The translations under genes were made by a program, and so were the position numbers. The notes beneath the pieces are model-generated. The model did not search any database. It worked only from the letters and a program-made list of their open reading frames with translations, and was not told the DNA's origin. This document shows, in pieces, positions 1-5,172 of a stretch of DNA of 5,172 nucleotides; positions within the stretch are counted from its first letter, which is position 1, and each line of letters begins with the position of its first letter. Source of the stretch: Bacteroidales bacterium (GTDB lineage Bacteria; Bacteroidota; Bacteroidia; Bacteroidales; PUMT01); the NCBI GenBank assembly GCA_007119075.1, contig SKQJ01000168.1:1-5172 (forward strand), in the 5' to 3' direction.

Positions 1-845
1 AGTGTTTCAACCTCGGCGGCCTTCAGGCAATTCAGGGCCCTTACGGAAAGGTCAAGATCCACAAGCCGTGACTTCAGCAATTGCCGCATATGCAGCACTT
101 CCTCATCAAATTCCTCGTGGGAGAATTTTTCGTCGGTTTCAAGGGTGATCTTTTCATCCGAGAAAAGCATCAGGTGGTAGATCAGTATCCGGGCAGACTC
201 CTTCAAAGCATCCTTTGGATGAATCGACCCGTCGGTCTGAATTTCAACCGTAAGTTTTTCATAGTCGGTTCTCTGCTCCACCCGGTAATCTTCCACAAGA
301 TACCTGACGTTCTTTATGGGAGTAAATATGGAATCCATGGCAATAAGACCAAATTCTGCTTCGGCAGGTTTGTTTTCCTCCGAAGGAACATACCCCCGGC
401 CTTTGGCGATGGTGATTTCAATCTGCAATTTGGTGTCGGGCTCCATCCGGCAAATAAGAAGATCGGGATTCAGCACGGTAAATCCGCTCAAATATTTTGA
501 GAGTTCGCCCGCCCTGAATTCTTCCTGCCCGGTAAGAGAAACAGATATCTTTTCACCTTCGGTTTCTTCGACCTGCCTTTTAAACCGGATCTGTTTCAGA
601 TTAAGGACAATCTCGGTTACATCTTCAATGACTCCGCTAATGGTTGAGAACTCATGGTCTATACCGGATACCCTGACGGTGGTTATTGCATAGCCTTCAA
701 GGGAAGAAAGAAGTACTCTCCGGAGAGAATTGCCAATGGTTATGCCGTATCCGGGCTCCAGGGGCCGAAACTCGAATTTTCCGTATGTATCGGTCGATTC
801 GAGCATAATTACTTGTTCGGGTTTCTGAAATGTTAATATTGCCAT
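1..845 (-). CDS. rpoA: DNA-directed RNA polymerase alpha subunit, 3'-truncated by window end
   Basis: Alpha dimerises to seed RNA polymerase assembly, and its C-terminal domain contacts promoter DNA and activators. The ATG at 843-845 opens a frame that stays open to the window edge, giving 281 complete codons of an expected length near 330, so about 50 residues are missing. It starts MAILTFQKPEQVIMLESTD. The N-terminal assembly domain (about 1-235) includes EFRPLEPGYGITIGNSLRRV (25-44) with the Arg pair 42-43 used for dimer and beta contacts, then GVIEDVTEIVLNLKQ (71-85), KGRGYVPSEEN (148-158) and DGSIHPKDAL (205-214). A short acidic linker (about 236-250) leads to the start of the C-terminal domain, where LSVRALNCLKAAEVE carries Arg269 and Asn272, equivalent to E. 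coli Arg265 and Asn268 that bind UP-element DNA. It follows rpsD by 10 bp with no Shine-Dalgarno motif. Confidence 0.98.
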   Translation of the reverse strand, partial: MAILTFQKPEQVIMLESTDTYGKFEFRPLEPGYGITIGNSLRRVLLSSLEGYAITTVRVSGIDHEFSTISGVIEDVTEIVLNLKQIRFKRQVEETEGEKISVSLTGQEEFRAGELSKYLSGFTVLNPDLLICRMEPDTKLQIEITIAKGRGYVPSEENKPAEAEFGLIAMDSIFTPIKNVRYLVEDYRVEQRTDYEKLTVEIQTDGSIHPKDALKESARILIYHLMLFSDEKITLETDEKFSHEEFDEEVLHMRQLLKSRLVDLDLSVRALNCLKAAEVET

Positions 846-861
846 GACAATTTATTTATTT
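846..861 (-). promoter_or_regulatory. A-rich translation initiation region of rpoA
   Basis: The minus strand reads AAATAAATAAATTGTC before the rpoA ATG and includes the last Lys codon and TAA of rpsD. It has no Shine-Dalgarno motif and shares its first 12 bases with the infA-rpmJ junction. A role in initiation is inferred from the composition only. Confidence 0.4.
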
Positions 862-1464
862 TGAATACAATTCTACAATCAACTGTTCCTTTATATTTTC
901 CGGGATGTCTTCCCTTTCGGGGACATTTAAAAACCTTCCGGTCATTTTTGCACCATCCCATTCAAGCCAGGAATAAACATTTCGCCTCCTGTTCCCGAGT
1001 GATTCGGTTATGACTTCGAGTGATTTTGATTTTTCCCTTACCCCTACATAGTCACCTGCCTTGACAATATATGAAGGAATATTGACCACGCTTCCGTTAA
1101 CGGTGATATGCCGGTGTGAAACCAGCTGACGGGCGGAGGCACGTGTAGGAGCTATACCCATGCGGAACACTATATTATCCAGGCGAGATTCGAGGAGCTG
1201 GAGCAAAGCTTCTCCGGTAATGCCTTTTGAACGGGATGCCCTTTTAAAGAGGTTGAGGAACTGCCGCTCAAGTACACCGTAGGTATATTTGGCCTTTTGT
1301 TTTTCCTGCAGCTGTACTCCGTATTCGGAAGTTTTCTTTCTCCTGCGCATGTTTCCATGCATGCCCGGAGGATAATTTTTTTTCTCAAGCACCTTGTCGG
1401 GTCCGAATAACGGCTCTCCGAATTTCCTTGATATTTTGGTTCTTGGTCCTGTATATCTTGCCAT
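856..1464 (-). CDS. rpsD: 30S ribosomal protein S4 (uS4), zinc-free form
   Basis: S4 is a primary 16S rRNA binder that starts assembly of the 30S body and helps form the mRNA entry channel. The product is 202 residues, normal for a short-form S4. It starts MARYTGPRTKISRKFGEPLF. The N-terminal domain has the conserved PPGMHGNMRRRKKTSEYGVQ (32-51) and lacks the Cys cluster that binds zinc in some bacteria. The S4 RNA-binding domain spans about residues 93-155, with RLDNIVFRMGIAPTRASARQ (94-113) and HITVNGSVVNIPS (119-131). The protein ends EREDIPENIKEQLIVELYSK. It is separated from rpsK by 41 bp, the longest gap in the window, A/T-rich and without a Shine-Dalgarno motif. In E. coli S4 represses translation of this operon by binding the rpsM leader; whether it does so here is unknown. 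Confidence 0.98.
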   Translation of the reverse strand: MARYTGPRTKISRKFGEPLFGPDKVLEKKNYPPGMHGNMRRRKKTSEYGVQLQEKQKAKYTYGVLERQFLNLFKRASRSKGITGEALLQLLESRLDNIVFRMGIAPTRASARQLVSHRHITVNGSVVNIPSYIVKAGDYVGVREKSKSLEVITESLGNRRRNVYSWLEWDGAKMTGRFLNVPEREDIPENIKEQLIVELYSK

Positions 1465-1505
1465 TTGAATTAATAAATTATAGGTTTTATTGTCTCACCG
1501 TTTGA

Positions 1506-1895
1506 TTATACACGCCTGCGTTTCGGGGGGCGGCAGCCATTGTGCGGCATTGGGGTTACGTCAACAATCTCGGTAACTTCAATACCGGAGGTATGAATGG
1601 TCCTTATAGCCGATTCCCTTCCTGAGCCGGGCCCCTTGACAAACACCTTTACCTTGCGCAGACCCAGGTCGTATGCCTTTTTGGCACAGTCACCCGCCGA
1701 TACCTGTGCGGCATAGGGAGTATTTTTCTTCGAGCCCCGGAAGCCGTTTTTGCCGGCCGATGACCAGGAAATAACCTGACCGTTGTTGTTTGTAAGAGTA
1801 ACAATTATATTGTTAAAGGAAGCATGGATGTGAGCCTGGCCCAGAGGCTCAACCTTCACTACCCGCTTTTTGGATGTTCCTGTTTTCTTAGCCAT
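1506..1895 (-). CDS. rpsK: 30S ribosomal protein S11 (uS11)
   Basis: S11 lies on the platform of the small subunit near the mRNA exit, where it touches 16S rRNA close to the anti-Shine-Dalgarno end. The 129-residue product carries the family core AHIHASFNNIIVTLTNNNGQ (21-40), SSAGKNGFRGSKKNTPYAAQ (45-64), VFVKGPGSGRESAIRTI (84-100) and the C-terminal signature DVTPMPHNGCRPPKRRRV (112-129). Asn119-Gly120 corresponds to the site in E. coli S11 known to convert to isoaspartate. Length is the same as in E. coli. The start ATG at 1895 comes 9 bp after the rpsM stop with no Shine-Dalgarno motif (AATTCAGAT leader), so ribosomes probably reinitiate from rpsM. I see nothing unusual in the protein. Confidence 0.98.
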   Translation of the reverse strand: MAKKTGTSKKRVVKVEPLGQAHIHASFNNIIVTLTNNNGQVISWSSAGKNGFRGSKKNTPYAAQVSAGDCAKKAYDLGLRKVKVFVKGPGSGRESAIRTIHTSGIEVTEIVDVTPMPHNGCRPPKRRRV

Positions 1896-1904
1896 ATCTG
1901 AATT

Positions 1905-2282
1905 TTATTTGGTCGCCATTTTCTTGTTGGCAACGGTTTTCTTTCTTCCCTTACGGGTGCGTGCATTGTTCTTTGTGCTCTGGCCGCGCACAGGCAGCCC
2001 GATACGATGGCGGATTCCGCGGTAACATCCAATATCCATCAGCCTCTTGATATTCATCTGAACGCTCGACCGCAATTCACCCTCTACCTTCAGCTTTTCA
2101 TTTATGATATTTCTTATCGCGGTCAGCTGGTCGTCATCCCAGTCATTAACCTTGATGCCGGGGTCGATGCCGGCTTCATTAAGGATCTGAACGGCTGTGC
2201 TTCGGCCTATCCCGAAAATATAGGTCAGCCCGATTTCGCCCCTTTTGTTTTTTGGTAGATCTACTCCAACGATTCTTGCCAT
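1905..2282 (-). CDS. rpsM: 30S ribosomal protein S13 (uS13)
   Basis: S13 sits in the head of the small subunit, contacts the P-site tRNA through its basic tail and forms intersubunit bridges with the 50S central protuberance. The 125-residue product shows the family start MARIVGVDLPKNKRGEIGLT, the helical N-terminal part with YIFGIGRSTA (21-30), the signature YRGIRHRIGLPVRGQ (87-101) and a very basic C-terminal tail (NARTRKGRKKTVANKK). Residue 102 is Ser where many bacteria have Arg (RGQRT), which I believe is common in Bacteroidota. The ATG at 2282 has the only clear Shine-Dalgarno motif in the window, AGGAG with 6 nt spacing. In E. coli this gene opens the alpha operon and is the target of S4 feedback, but here only 30 bp separate it from rpmJ. 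Confidence 0.98.
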   Translation of the reverse strand: MARIVGVDLPKNKRGEIGLTYIFGIGRSTAVQILNEAGIDPGIKVNDWDDDQLTAIRNIINEKLKVEGELRSSVQMNIKRLMDIGCYRGIRHRIGLPVRGQSTKNNARTRKGRKKTVANKKMATK

Positions 2283-2288
2283 AATATT

Positions 2289-2293
2289 CTCCT
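2289..2293 (-). promoter_or_regulatory. Shine-Dalgarno site of rpsM
   Basis: On the minus strand the rpmJ-rpsM spacer reads TTATTAGGAGAATATT just before the ATG. AGGAG is 6 nt from the start codon, an ideal spacing. It is the strongest such motif before any start in this window; secY, map, rpmJ, rpsK, rpsD and rpoA have none. In Bacteroidota the 16S anti-Shine-Dalgarno end is reported to be masked by ribosomal proteins (shown for Flavobacterium), so its use here is an inference. Confidence 0.6.
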
Positions 2294-2312
2294 AATAATT
2301 GTCAATAATAAA

Positions 2313-2429
2313 TTACCCCTGTCTTTGTTTGAACTTGGGGTTTTTTTTGTTGATAACATACAGACGTCCCTTTCTCCGGACAATTTTGCATTCTGAACTT
2401 CTCTTCTTTACTGATGCCCTGACCTTCAT
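2313..2429 (-). CDS. rpmJ: 50S ribosomal protein L36 (bL36), zinc-free form
   Basis: L36 is the smallest protein of the large subunit and binds 23S rRNA late in 50S assembly. The 38-codon gene begins at ATG 2427-2429 and ends at TAA 2313-2315. I translated it by hand: it starts MKVRASVKKRSSECKIVRRK, continues GRLYVINKKNPKFKQRQG, and matches the family end to end, including the MKVRASVKK start and KQRQG end. The zinc-binding form has three Cys and one His (about positions 11, 14, 27 and 33). Here only Cys14 remains; the others are Ser, Asn and Phe, so the protein should not bind zinc. That form is, to my knowledge, usual in Bacteroidota. The gene sits 13 bp after infA and 30 bp before rpsM, the expected place. 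The leader is A-rich without a Shine-Dalgarno motif. Confidence 0.96.
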   Translation of the reverse strand: MKVRASVKKRSSECKIVRRKGRLYVINKKNPKFKQRQG

Positions 2430-2448
2430 AATTGTGATTTATTTATTT
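2430..2448 (-). promoter_or_regulatory. A-rich translation initiation region of rpmJ
   Basis: The minus strand reads AAATAAATAAATCACAATT before the rpmJ ATG and includes the last Lys codon and TAA of infA. There is no Shine-Dalgarno motif. A-rich, unstructured leaders of this kind are a known aid to initiation in Bacteroidota. Its first 12 bases are identical to those at the rpsD-rpoA junction. Confidence 0.4.
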
Positions 2449-2661
2449 GTACCTGTAACATATTCTGCCTTTGCTGAGATCATAGGGGGACATTTCGACC
2501 TTGACCTTGTCGCCGGGCAAAATTTTTATGTAATGCATGCGCATTTTACCGGAAATATGGGCAATGATAGTATGACCGTTTTCCAGTTCAACCTTAAACA
2601 TTGCATTTGATAAGGCTTCAACAATTGTACCGTCCTGTTCTATGGCCTTTTGTTTTGCCAT
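2443..2661 (-). CDS. infA: Translation initiation factor IF-1
   Basis: IF-1 binds the A site of the 30S subunit during initiation and helps IF-2 and IF-3 select the initiator tRNA. The product is 72 residues, exactly the usual length, and forms a single OB-fold (S1-like) domain. Family hallmarks are clear: MAKQKAIEQDGTIVEALSNA at the start, FKVELENGH (22-30), AHISGKMRMHYIKILPGDKV (34-53) and SPYDLSKGRICYRYK at the end. The Cys at 68 replaces the Val common in other species and is probably neutral. The ATG lies inside the last codons of map in another frame, and an AAAGGA stretch 5 nt upstream could act as a weak Shine-Dalgarno site. Its stop is followed 13 bp later by rpmJ. Gene order map-infA-rpmJ supports the call. 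Confidence 0.98.
   Translation of the reverse strand: MAKQKAIEQDGTIVEALSNAMFKVELENGHTIIAHISGKMRMHYIKILPGDKVKVEMSPYDLSKGRICYRYK
2640..2661 (-). other. 22-bp overlap of map 3' end and infA 5' end
   Basis: The infA ATG (2659-2661) lies upstream of the map TAG (2640-2642). The shared 22 bases encode the Map end WQNKRP in one frame and MAKQKAI of IF-1 in the other. Both readings are open and the IF-1 start is fixed by its conserved N-terminus, so the overlap is real if the Map stop is correct. Such an overlap usually means translational coupling. Confidence 0.9.
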
Positions 2662-3449
2662 GGTAATCCTTTGTTTTTATTGATTAGCTCCTGTTCGATA
2701 TATTTAAAATCAGATAAAATATCTGCCCGGTCTTTTTCTACGACAATGGCCAGCTCATAGTGAGCTGAGGGCTTGTTGTCCCTGGTCCTGATAGTCCAGC
2801 CGTCGGCATCCTGAATAATGCTTTTGCCGCCCAGATTGATCATCGGCTCTATACAAAGGACCATCCCCTTTTTCAGCAATGCGCCCCGGCCCCGGCGGCC
2901 GTAATTGGGTACCTCCGGTTTTTCATGCAGACTCTTGCCAAGTCCGTGTCCAACCATTTCACGCACTACCGAGTACCCGGCTTTTTCGGCATGTTCCTGC
3001 ACCGCGTAACCAATGTCGCCGACCCGTTTTCCTGCTACTGCCTGCTCAATTCCCACGTAGAGCGCCTCATGGGTGACAAGCAGCAAGTCTGCAACTTCGG
3101 GAGATATCTGCCCCACTGCATATGTGTAGGCAGTGTCGCCATAATAGCCTTTTATTCTGACTCCGCAATCGACCGATACGATATCTCCTTCCCTCAAAAC
3201 ATAGGTGGAGGGAATGCCGTGAACAACCTCGGAATTCACCGAGGTGCAGAGCGTACGCGGAAACCCTTTGTAACCCTTGAATGCCGGTACAGCGTCGTGA
3301 TCACGGATAAACTCCTCCGCTGCCCGGTCAAGGTCAAGAGTGGTGATTCCAGGCTCTACGATCTTTGCAATTTCAGCCAGTGTCCTCGAAACAAGCAGGT
3401 TGCATTCCCGTATTATCTCTATCGCCTCTCCTGTTTTGTCATTCAGCAT
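2640..3449 (-). CDS. map: Type I methionine aminopeptidase
   Basis: Map is a cytosolic metalloenzyme that removes the initiator Met from nascent proteins when residue two is small. I chose the ATG at 3449 (269 residues) over an adjoining in-frame TTG at 3452, because MLNDKTGEAIEIIRE lines up with the usual family start (M-I-x-L-K-T...). In this numbering all metal and active-site residues are present: His77 (VVHGIP), Asp94 and Asp105 (SVDCGV, YGDTAY), His168 (MVGHGLG), His175 (LHEKP), Glu201 (CIEPM) and Glu232 (YELAI). It has no N-terminal zinc-finger extension, so it is the short bacterial type. It sits between secY and infA without the adk gene that Firmicutes have here. Its last codons, giving a tail that ends LPWQNKRP, overlap the start of infA by 22 bp. 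The stop is TAG, whereas the other visible stops are TAA. No Shine-Dalgarno motif precedes it. Confidence 0.97.
   Translation of the reverse strand: MLNDKTGEAIEIIRECNLLVSRTLAEIAKIVEPGITTLDLDRAAEEFIRDHDAVPAFKGYKGFPRTLCTSVNSEVVHGIPSTYVLREGDIVSVDCGVRIKGYYGDTAYTYAVGQISPEVADLLLVTHEALYVGIEQAVAGKRVGDIGYAVQEHAEKAGYSVVREMVGHGLGKSLHEKPEVPNYGRRGRGALLKKGMVLCIEPMINLGGKSIIQDADGWTIRTRDNKPSAHYELAIVVEKDRADILSDFKYIEQELINKNKGLPWQNKRP
2667..2672 (-). promoter_or_regulatory. Possible weak ribosome binding site of infA inside map
   Basis: The minus strand reads AAAGGATTACC followed by the infA ATG, so AAAGGA ends 5 nt before the start. It also encodes map residues in another frame (Lys-Gly-Leu-Pro), so it could be coincidental. 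A weak site here would help infA initiate inside the translated end of map. Confidence 0.3.
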
Positions 3450-3463
3450 CAAAGAACGTGTTA

Positions 3464-4792
3464 TTATATTCCCCCGCTTCTGCCTTTAATTCTGCCGGTC
3501 TTCATTAGTCCGTCATAATGCCTCATAAGCAGGTGACTTTCTATTTGCTGCAGGGTGTCAAGGACAACGCCCACCATAATAAGCAGCGACGTGCCTCCGA
3601 AAAATTGTGCAAAGGTCGAGGTAACCCCCGCTATCATGGCAAAGGCAGGCATTATGGCTACAATAGCAAGAAAAATTGATCCGGGAAGGGTTATGCGTGA
3701 CATCACCGTATCCAGGAACTCTACGGTTTTCTTCCCGGGTTTGACCCCGGGGATAAATCCGCCGTTCCGTTTCATATCCTCGGCCATTTGTCCGGGATTT
3801 ATGGTTACGGCAGTATAGAAGTATGTAAATAAAATAATCAGCACGGCGAAGGTAAAGTTATACCAGAATCCCGTAAAATCGGAGAAGGCCGCTGCAAAGC
3901 CTGTAAGCTCCGGTGCAAAGCCGGAAAGGGTAAGGGGAATGAACATCAGTGCCTGGGCGAAGATGATCGGCATTACCCCCGCAGCGTTTACCTTAAGAGG
4001 TATATACTGCCGGACGCCGCCGTACTGCTTATTTCCCACGATCCTTTTTGCATATTGCACGGGGATCCTTCTTGTCCCCTGCACCAGGAGTATGACACCC
4101 ATGAATACAAAGAATAAAACGACCATTTCAACAATGAAAATAACGAGTCCTCCACCCGCCTGGGCCTCAAGCCTCGCAAAGAATTCGGCAAACAGGGCAA
4201 ACGGAAGCCGCGCGATTATGCCGACCATGATTATAAGCGATATACCGTTGCCTATTCCCTTGTCGGTAATCCTTTCGCCAAGCCACATGACAAACATCGT
4301 TCCGGCTATCAGGATCACAACCGAAGAGATCCAGAAAAACGGTCCTGATATGATAAAGGCCGCATCGGGAAGCTGTACCTGGAGATTCCGCAGGTAAGCC
4401 GGTCCCTGGAATATCAGAATAAAAACGGTAAGGTAACGGGTTATCTGGTTGATCTTTCTTCTGCCGCTTTCTCCTTCCCTCTGCAGCCGCTGAAAATAGG
4501 GGATAGCTATGCCAAGCAGCTGGACAACGATGGAGGCAGAGATGTAGGGCATAATGCCAAGCGCAAAAATGGATGCCTGGGAAAATGCGCCTCCCGAAAA
4601 CATATCAAGCAAACCGAGTATCCCGTCTGCGGTCTGCTCCTGTAATGCTGTAAGCTGAGAAGGATCTATGCCCGGCAGGGTCACGAATGACCCCAGCCTG
4701 TATATCGCCAGAATCCCGAGAGTATATAATATCCTGGCCCTGAGATCCTCAATTTTGAAAATGTTCTTTATGGTTTCAATGAATGACTTCAT
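3464..4792 (-). CDS. secY: Preprotein translocase channel subunit SecY
   Basis: SecY is the pore of the SecYEG translocon in the inner membrane. It passes unfolded preproteins driven by SecA and lets membrane proteins exit sideways. The 442-residue product has the expected ten hydrophobic segments, roughly at residues 20-40, 74-95, 117-135, 152-172, 182-200, 216-238, 270-292, 312-332, 368-390 and 398-412. The plug region lies near 60-73 (LDMFSGGAFSQAS). The signature WLGERITDKGIGNGISLI covers 170-187. The cytoplasmic loop RRIPVQYAKR (241-250) and the C5 loop KRNGGFIPGVKPGKKT (341-356) are both present; these loops contact SecA and the ribosome. Residue 351 is Lys where E. coli has the essential Arg357. 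Translation starts at ATG 4792, 6 bp after the rplO stop, with no Shine-Dalgarno motif (leader AACTATAATTTCAC), so coupling to rplO translation is likely. Length is normal and the frame is intact. Confidence 0.98.
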   Translation of the reverse strand: MKSFIETIKNIFKIEDLRARILYTLGILAIYRLGSFVTLPGIDPSQLTALQEQTADGILGLLDMFSGGAFSQASIFALGIMPYISASIVVQLLGIAIPYFQRLQREGESGRRKINQITRYLTVFILIFQGPAYLRNLQVQLPDAAFIISGPFFWISSVVILIAGTMFVMWLGERITDKGIGNGISLIIMVGIIARLPFALFAEFFARLEAQAGGGLVIFIVEMVVLFFVFMGVILLVQGTRRIPVQYAKRIVGNKQYGGVRQYIPLKVNAAGVMPIIFAQALMFIPLTLSGFAPELTGFAAAFSDFTGFWYNFTFAVLIILFTYFYTAVTINPGQMAEDMKRNGGFIPGVKPGKKTVEFLDTVMSRITLPGSIFLAIVAIMPAFAMIAGVTSTFAQFFGGTSLLIMVGVVLDTLQQIESHLLMRHYDGLMKTGRIKGRSGGI

Positions 4793-4798
4793 GTGAAA

Positions 4799-5172
4799 TT
4801 ATAGTTTTACTGCTGTGCCACCTGATTTTTCAATTGCTTCACGGGCCGATCCCGAGAAAGCATGGGCTGTTACTTCAAGCTTTGCCTCAAGCTTTCCGCC
4901 TCCGAGTATCTTAACCAGGTCGTTCCTGGATGCAAATCCGGCATTGATAAGCGTCGGTATATCAACTACTGTTACGCCGTTCTTTTCGGCCAGGCCTTGC
5001 AGCACATCCAGGTTAATGCCCTTATAGGATTTACGGTTGATATTTTTGAAACCGAATTTGGGGACCCGCCGCTGCAGGGGCATCTGTCCGCCTTCAAATC
5101 CAGCCGTCCGGCTGTATCCGGAACGGGATTTTTGACCCTTGTGACCCTTTGTAGCGGTTCCTCCCCGCCCGG
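4799..5172 (-). CDS. rplO: 50S ribosomal protein L15 (uL15), 5'-truncated by window end
   Basis: L15 is a large-subunit protein that binds 23S rRNA and is needed for late 50S assembly. The open frame runs in from the window edge, giving 123 complete codons up to a TAA at 4799-4801. The visible part opens with the Gly/Arg/Lys-rich arm (GRGGTATKGHKGQKSRSGYS), which threads into rRNA. It continues through FEGGQMPLQRRVPKFGF and ends with the family's conserved C-terminal globular part (KILGGGKLEAKLEVTAHAFS, then AIEKSGG). The Met at 5081-5083 is internal (the M of GGQMPLQRR) and is not the start. The family is usually near 148 residues, so about 25 N-terminal residues lie outside the window. It is the last gene before secY, as in most spc operons, with a 6-bp spacer. 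I see nothing odd in it. Identification is by sequence and gene order. Confidence 0.97.
   Translation of the reverse strand, partial: GRGGTATKGHKGQKSRSGYSRTAGFEGGQMPLQRRVPKFGFKNINRKSYKGINLDVLQGLAEKNGVTVVDIPTLINAGFASRNDLVKILGGGKLEAKLEVTAHAFSGSAREAIEKSGGTAVKL

Noticed and set aside
1465..1505. Possible internal promoter before rpsD (TATAAT in the 41-bp spacer)
   Set aside because: No TTGACA-like or Bacteroidota TTTG element lies at the right distance, and the TAnnTTTG match is partial. TATAAT-like strings are expected by chance in such A/T-rich spacers.
2294..2312. Short inverted repeat ATTG-A-CAAT in the rpmJ-rpsM spacer
   Set aside because: Only four pairs with a one-base centre, too tight to form a hairpin and with no T tract, so it is not a terminator or a convincing operator.
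2340..2346. In-frame A_AAA_AAC slippery heptamer in rpmJ
   Set aside because: It fits a classic -1 frameshift site, but the codons encode the conserved Lys-Lys-Asn of L36, I see no downstream structure, and the -1 frame ends at a TGA in the spacer after about a dozen codons without joining rpsM.
3450..3452. TTG at 3450-3452 as the start of map
   Set aside because: The next codon is ATG and the family alignment begins there, so the TTG would add only one residue.
2925..3518. A 197-codon plus-strand open frame opposite map
   Set aside because: It lies wholly antisense to map, whose catalytic residues are all intact, and its translation resembles no family I know. Other long plus-strand frames (81-500, 316-693, 3939-4397) are the same kind of shadow.
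1..5172. An inserted or undescribed system within the operon
   Set aside because: Every base is assigned to a known core gene or to a spacer of at most 41 bp, gene order is the usual one for the phylum, and no gene looks transferred, broken or fused.

Overview
This window is a stretch of the conserved ribosomal-protein super-operon (the end of the spc part and most of the alpha part) from a member of the Bacteroidota, read entirely from the minus strand. In transcription order (high to low coordinates) the genes are rplO (5' end cut off by the window), secY, map, infA, rpmJ, rpsM, rpsK, rpsD and rpoA (3' end cut off). I assign Bacteroidota from several signs: map sits directly between secY and infA with no adk; the predicted proteins resemble the Bacteroidota forms I know, especially the RpoA N-terminus, the zinc-free 38-residue L36 and the IF-1 sequence; and most start codons lack a Shine-Dalgarno sequence and follow A/T-rich leaders. 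I cannot place it below phylum with confidence, although a Bacteroidales or Marinilabiliales type of organism would fit.

Layout. 5172-4799 is rplO (ribosomal protein L15, at least 123 residues). 4792-3464 is secY (Sec translocon channel). 3449-2640 is map (methionine aminopeptidase). 2661-2443 is infA (IF-1), which overlaps the end of map by 22 bp. 2429-2313 is rpmJ (L36, only 38 codons). 2282-1905 is rpsM (S13), 1895-1506 is rpsK (S11), 1464-856 is rpsD (S4), and 845-1 is rpoA (RNA polymerase alpha, first 281 residues). Spacers are 6, 14, overlap, 13, 30, 9, 41 and 10 bp. There is no intergenic gap over 41 bp, and I see no terminator, convincing promoter, RNA gene, mobile element, CRISPR array or inserted gene.

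The genes form one co-directional unit that makes ribosome parts (L15, L36, S13, S11, S4), the initiation factor that works on the small subunit (IF-1), the enzyme that trims the first methionine from nascent chains (Map), the membrane channel that many of those chains enter (SecY) and the scaffold of RNA polymerase (RpoA). All reading frames are intact over the visible length. This is ordinary core-genome sequence and I found no undescribed system in it. The points worth a second look are small: the one clear Shine-Dalgarno motif in front of rpsM, the 22-bp map/infA overlap, an identical A-rich 12-mer at two gene junctions, the lack of room for an E. coli-type S4 control leader, and a Lys where E. 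coli SecY has an essential Arg.
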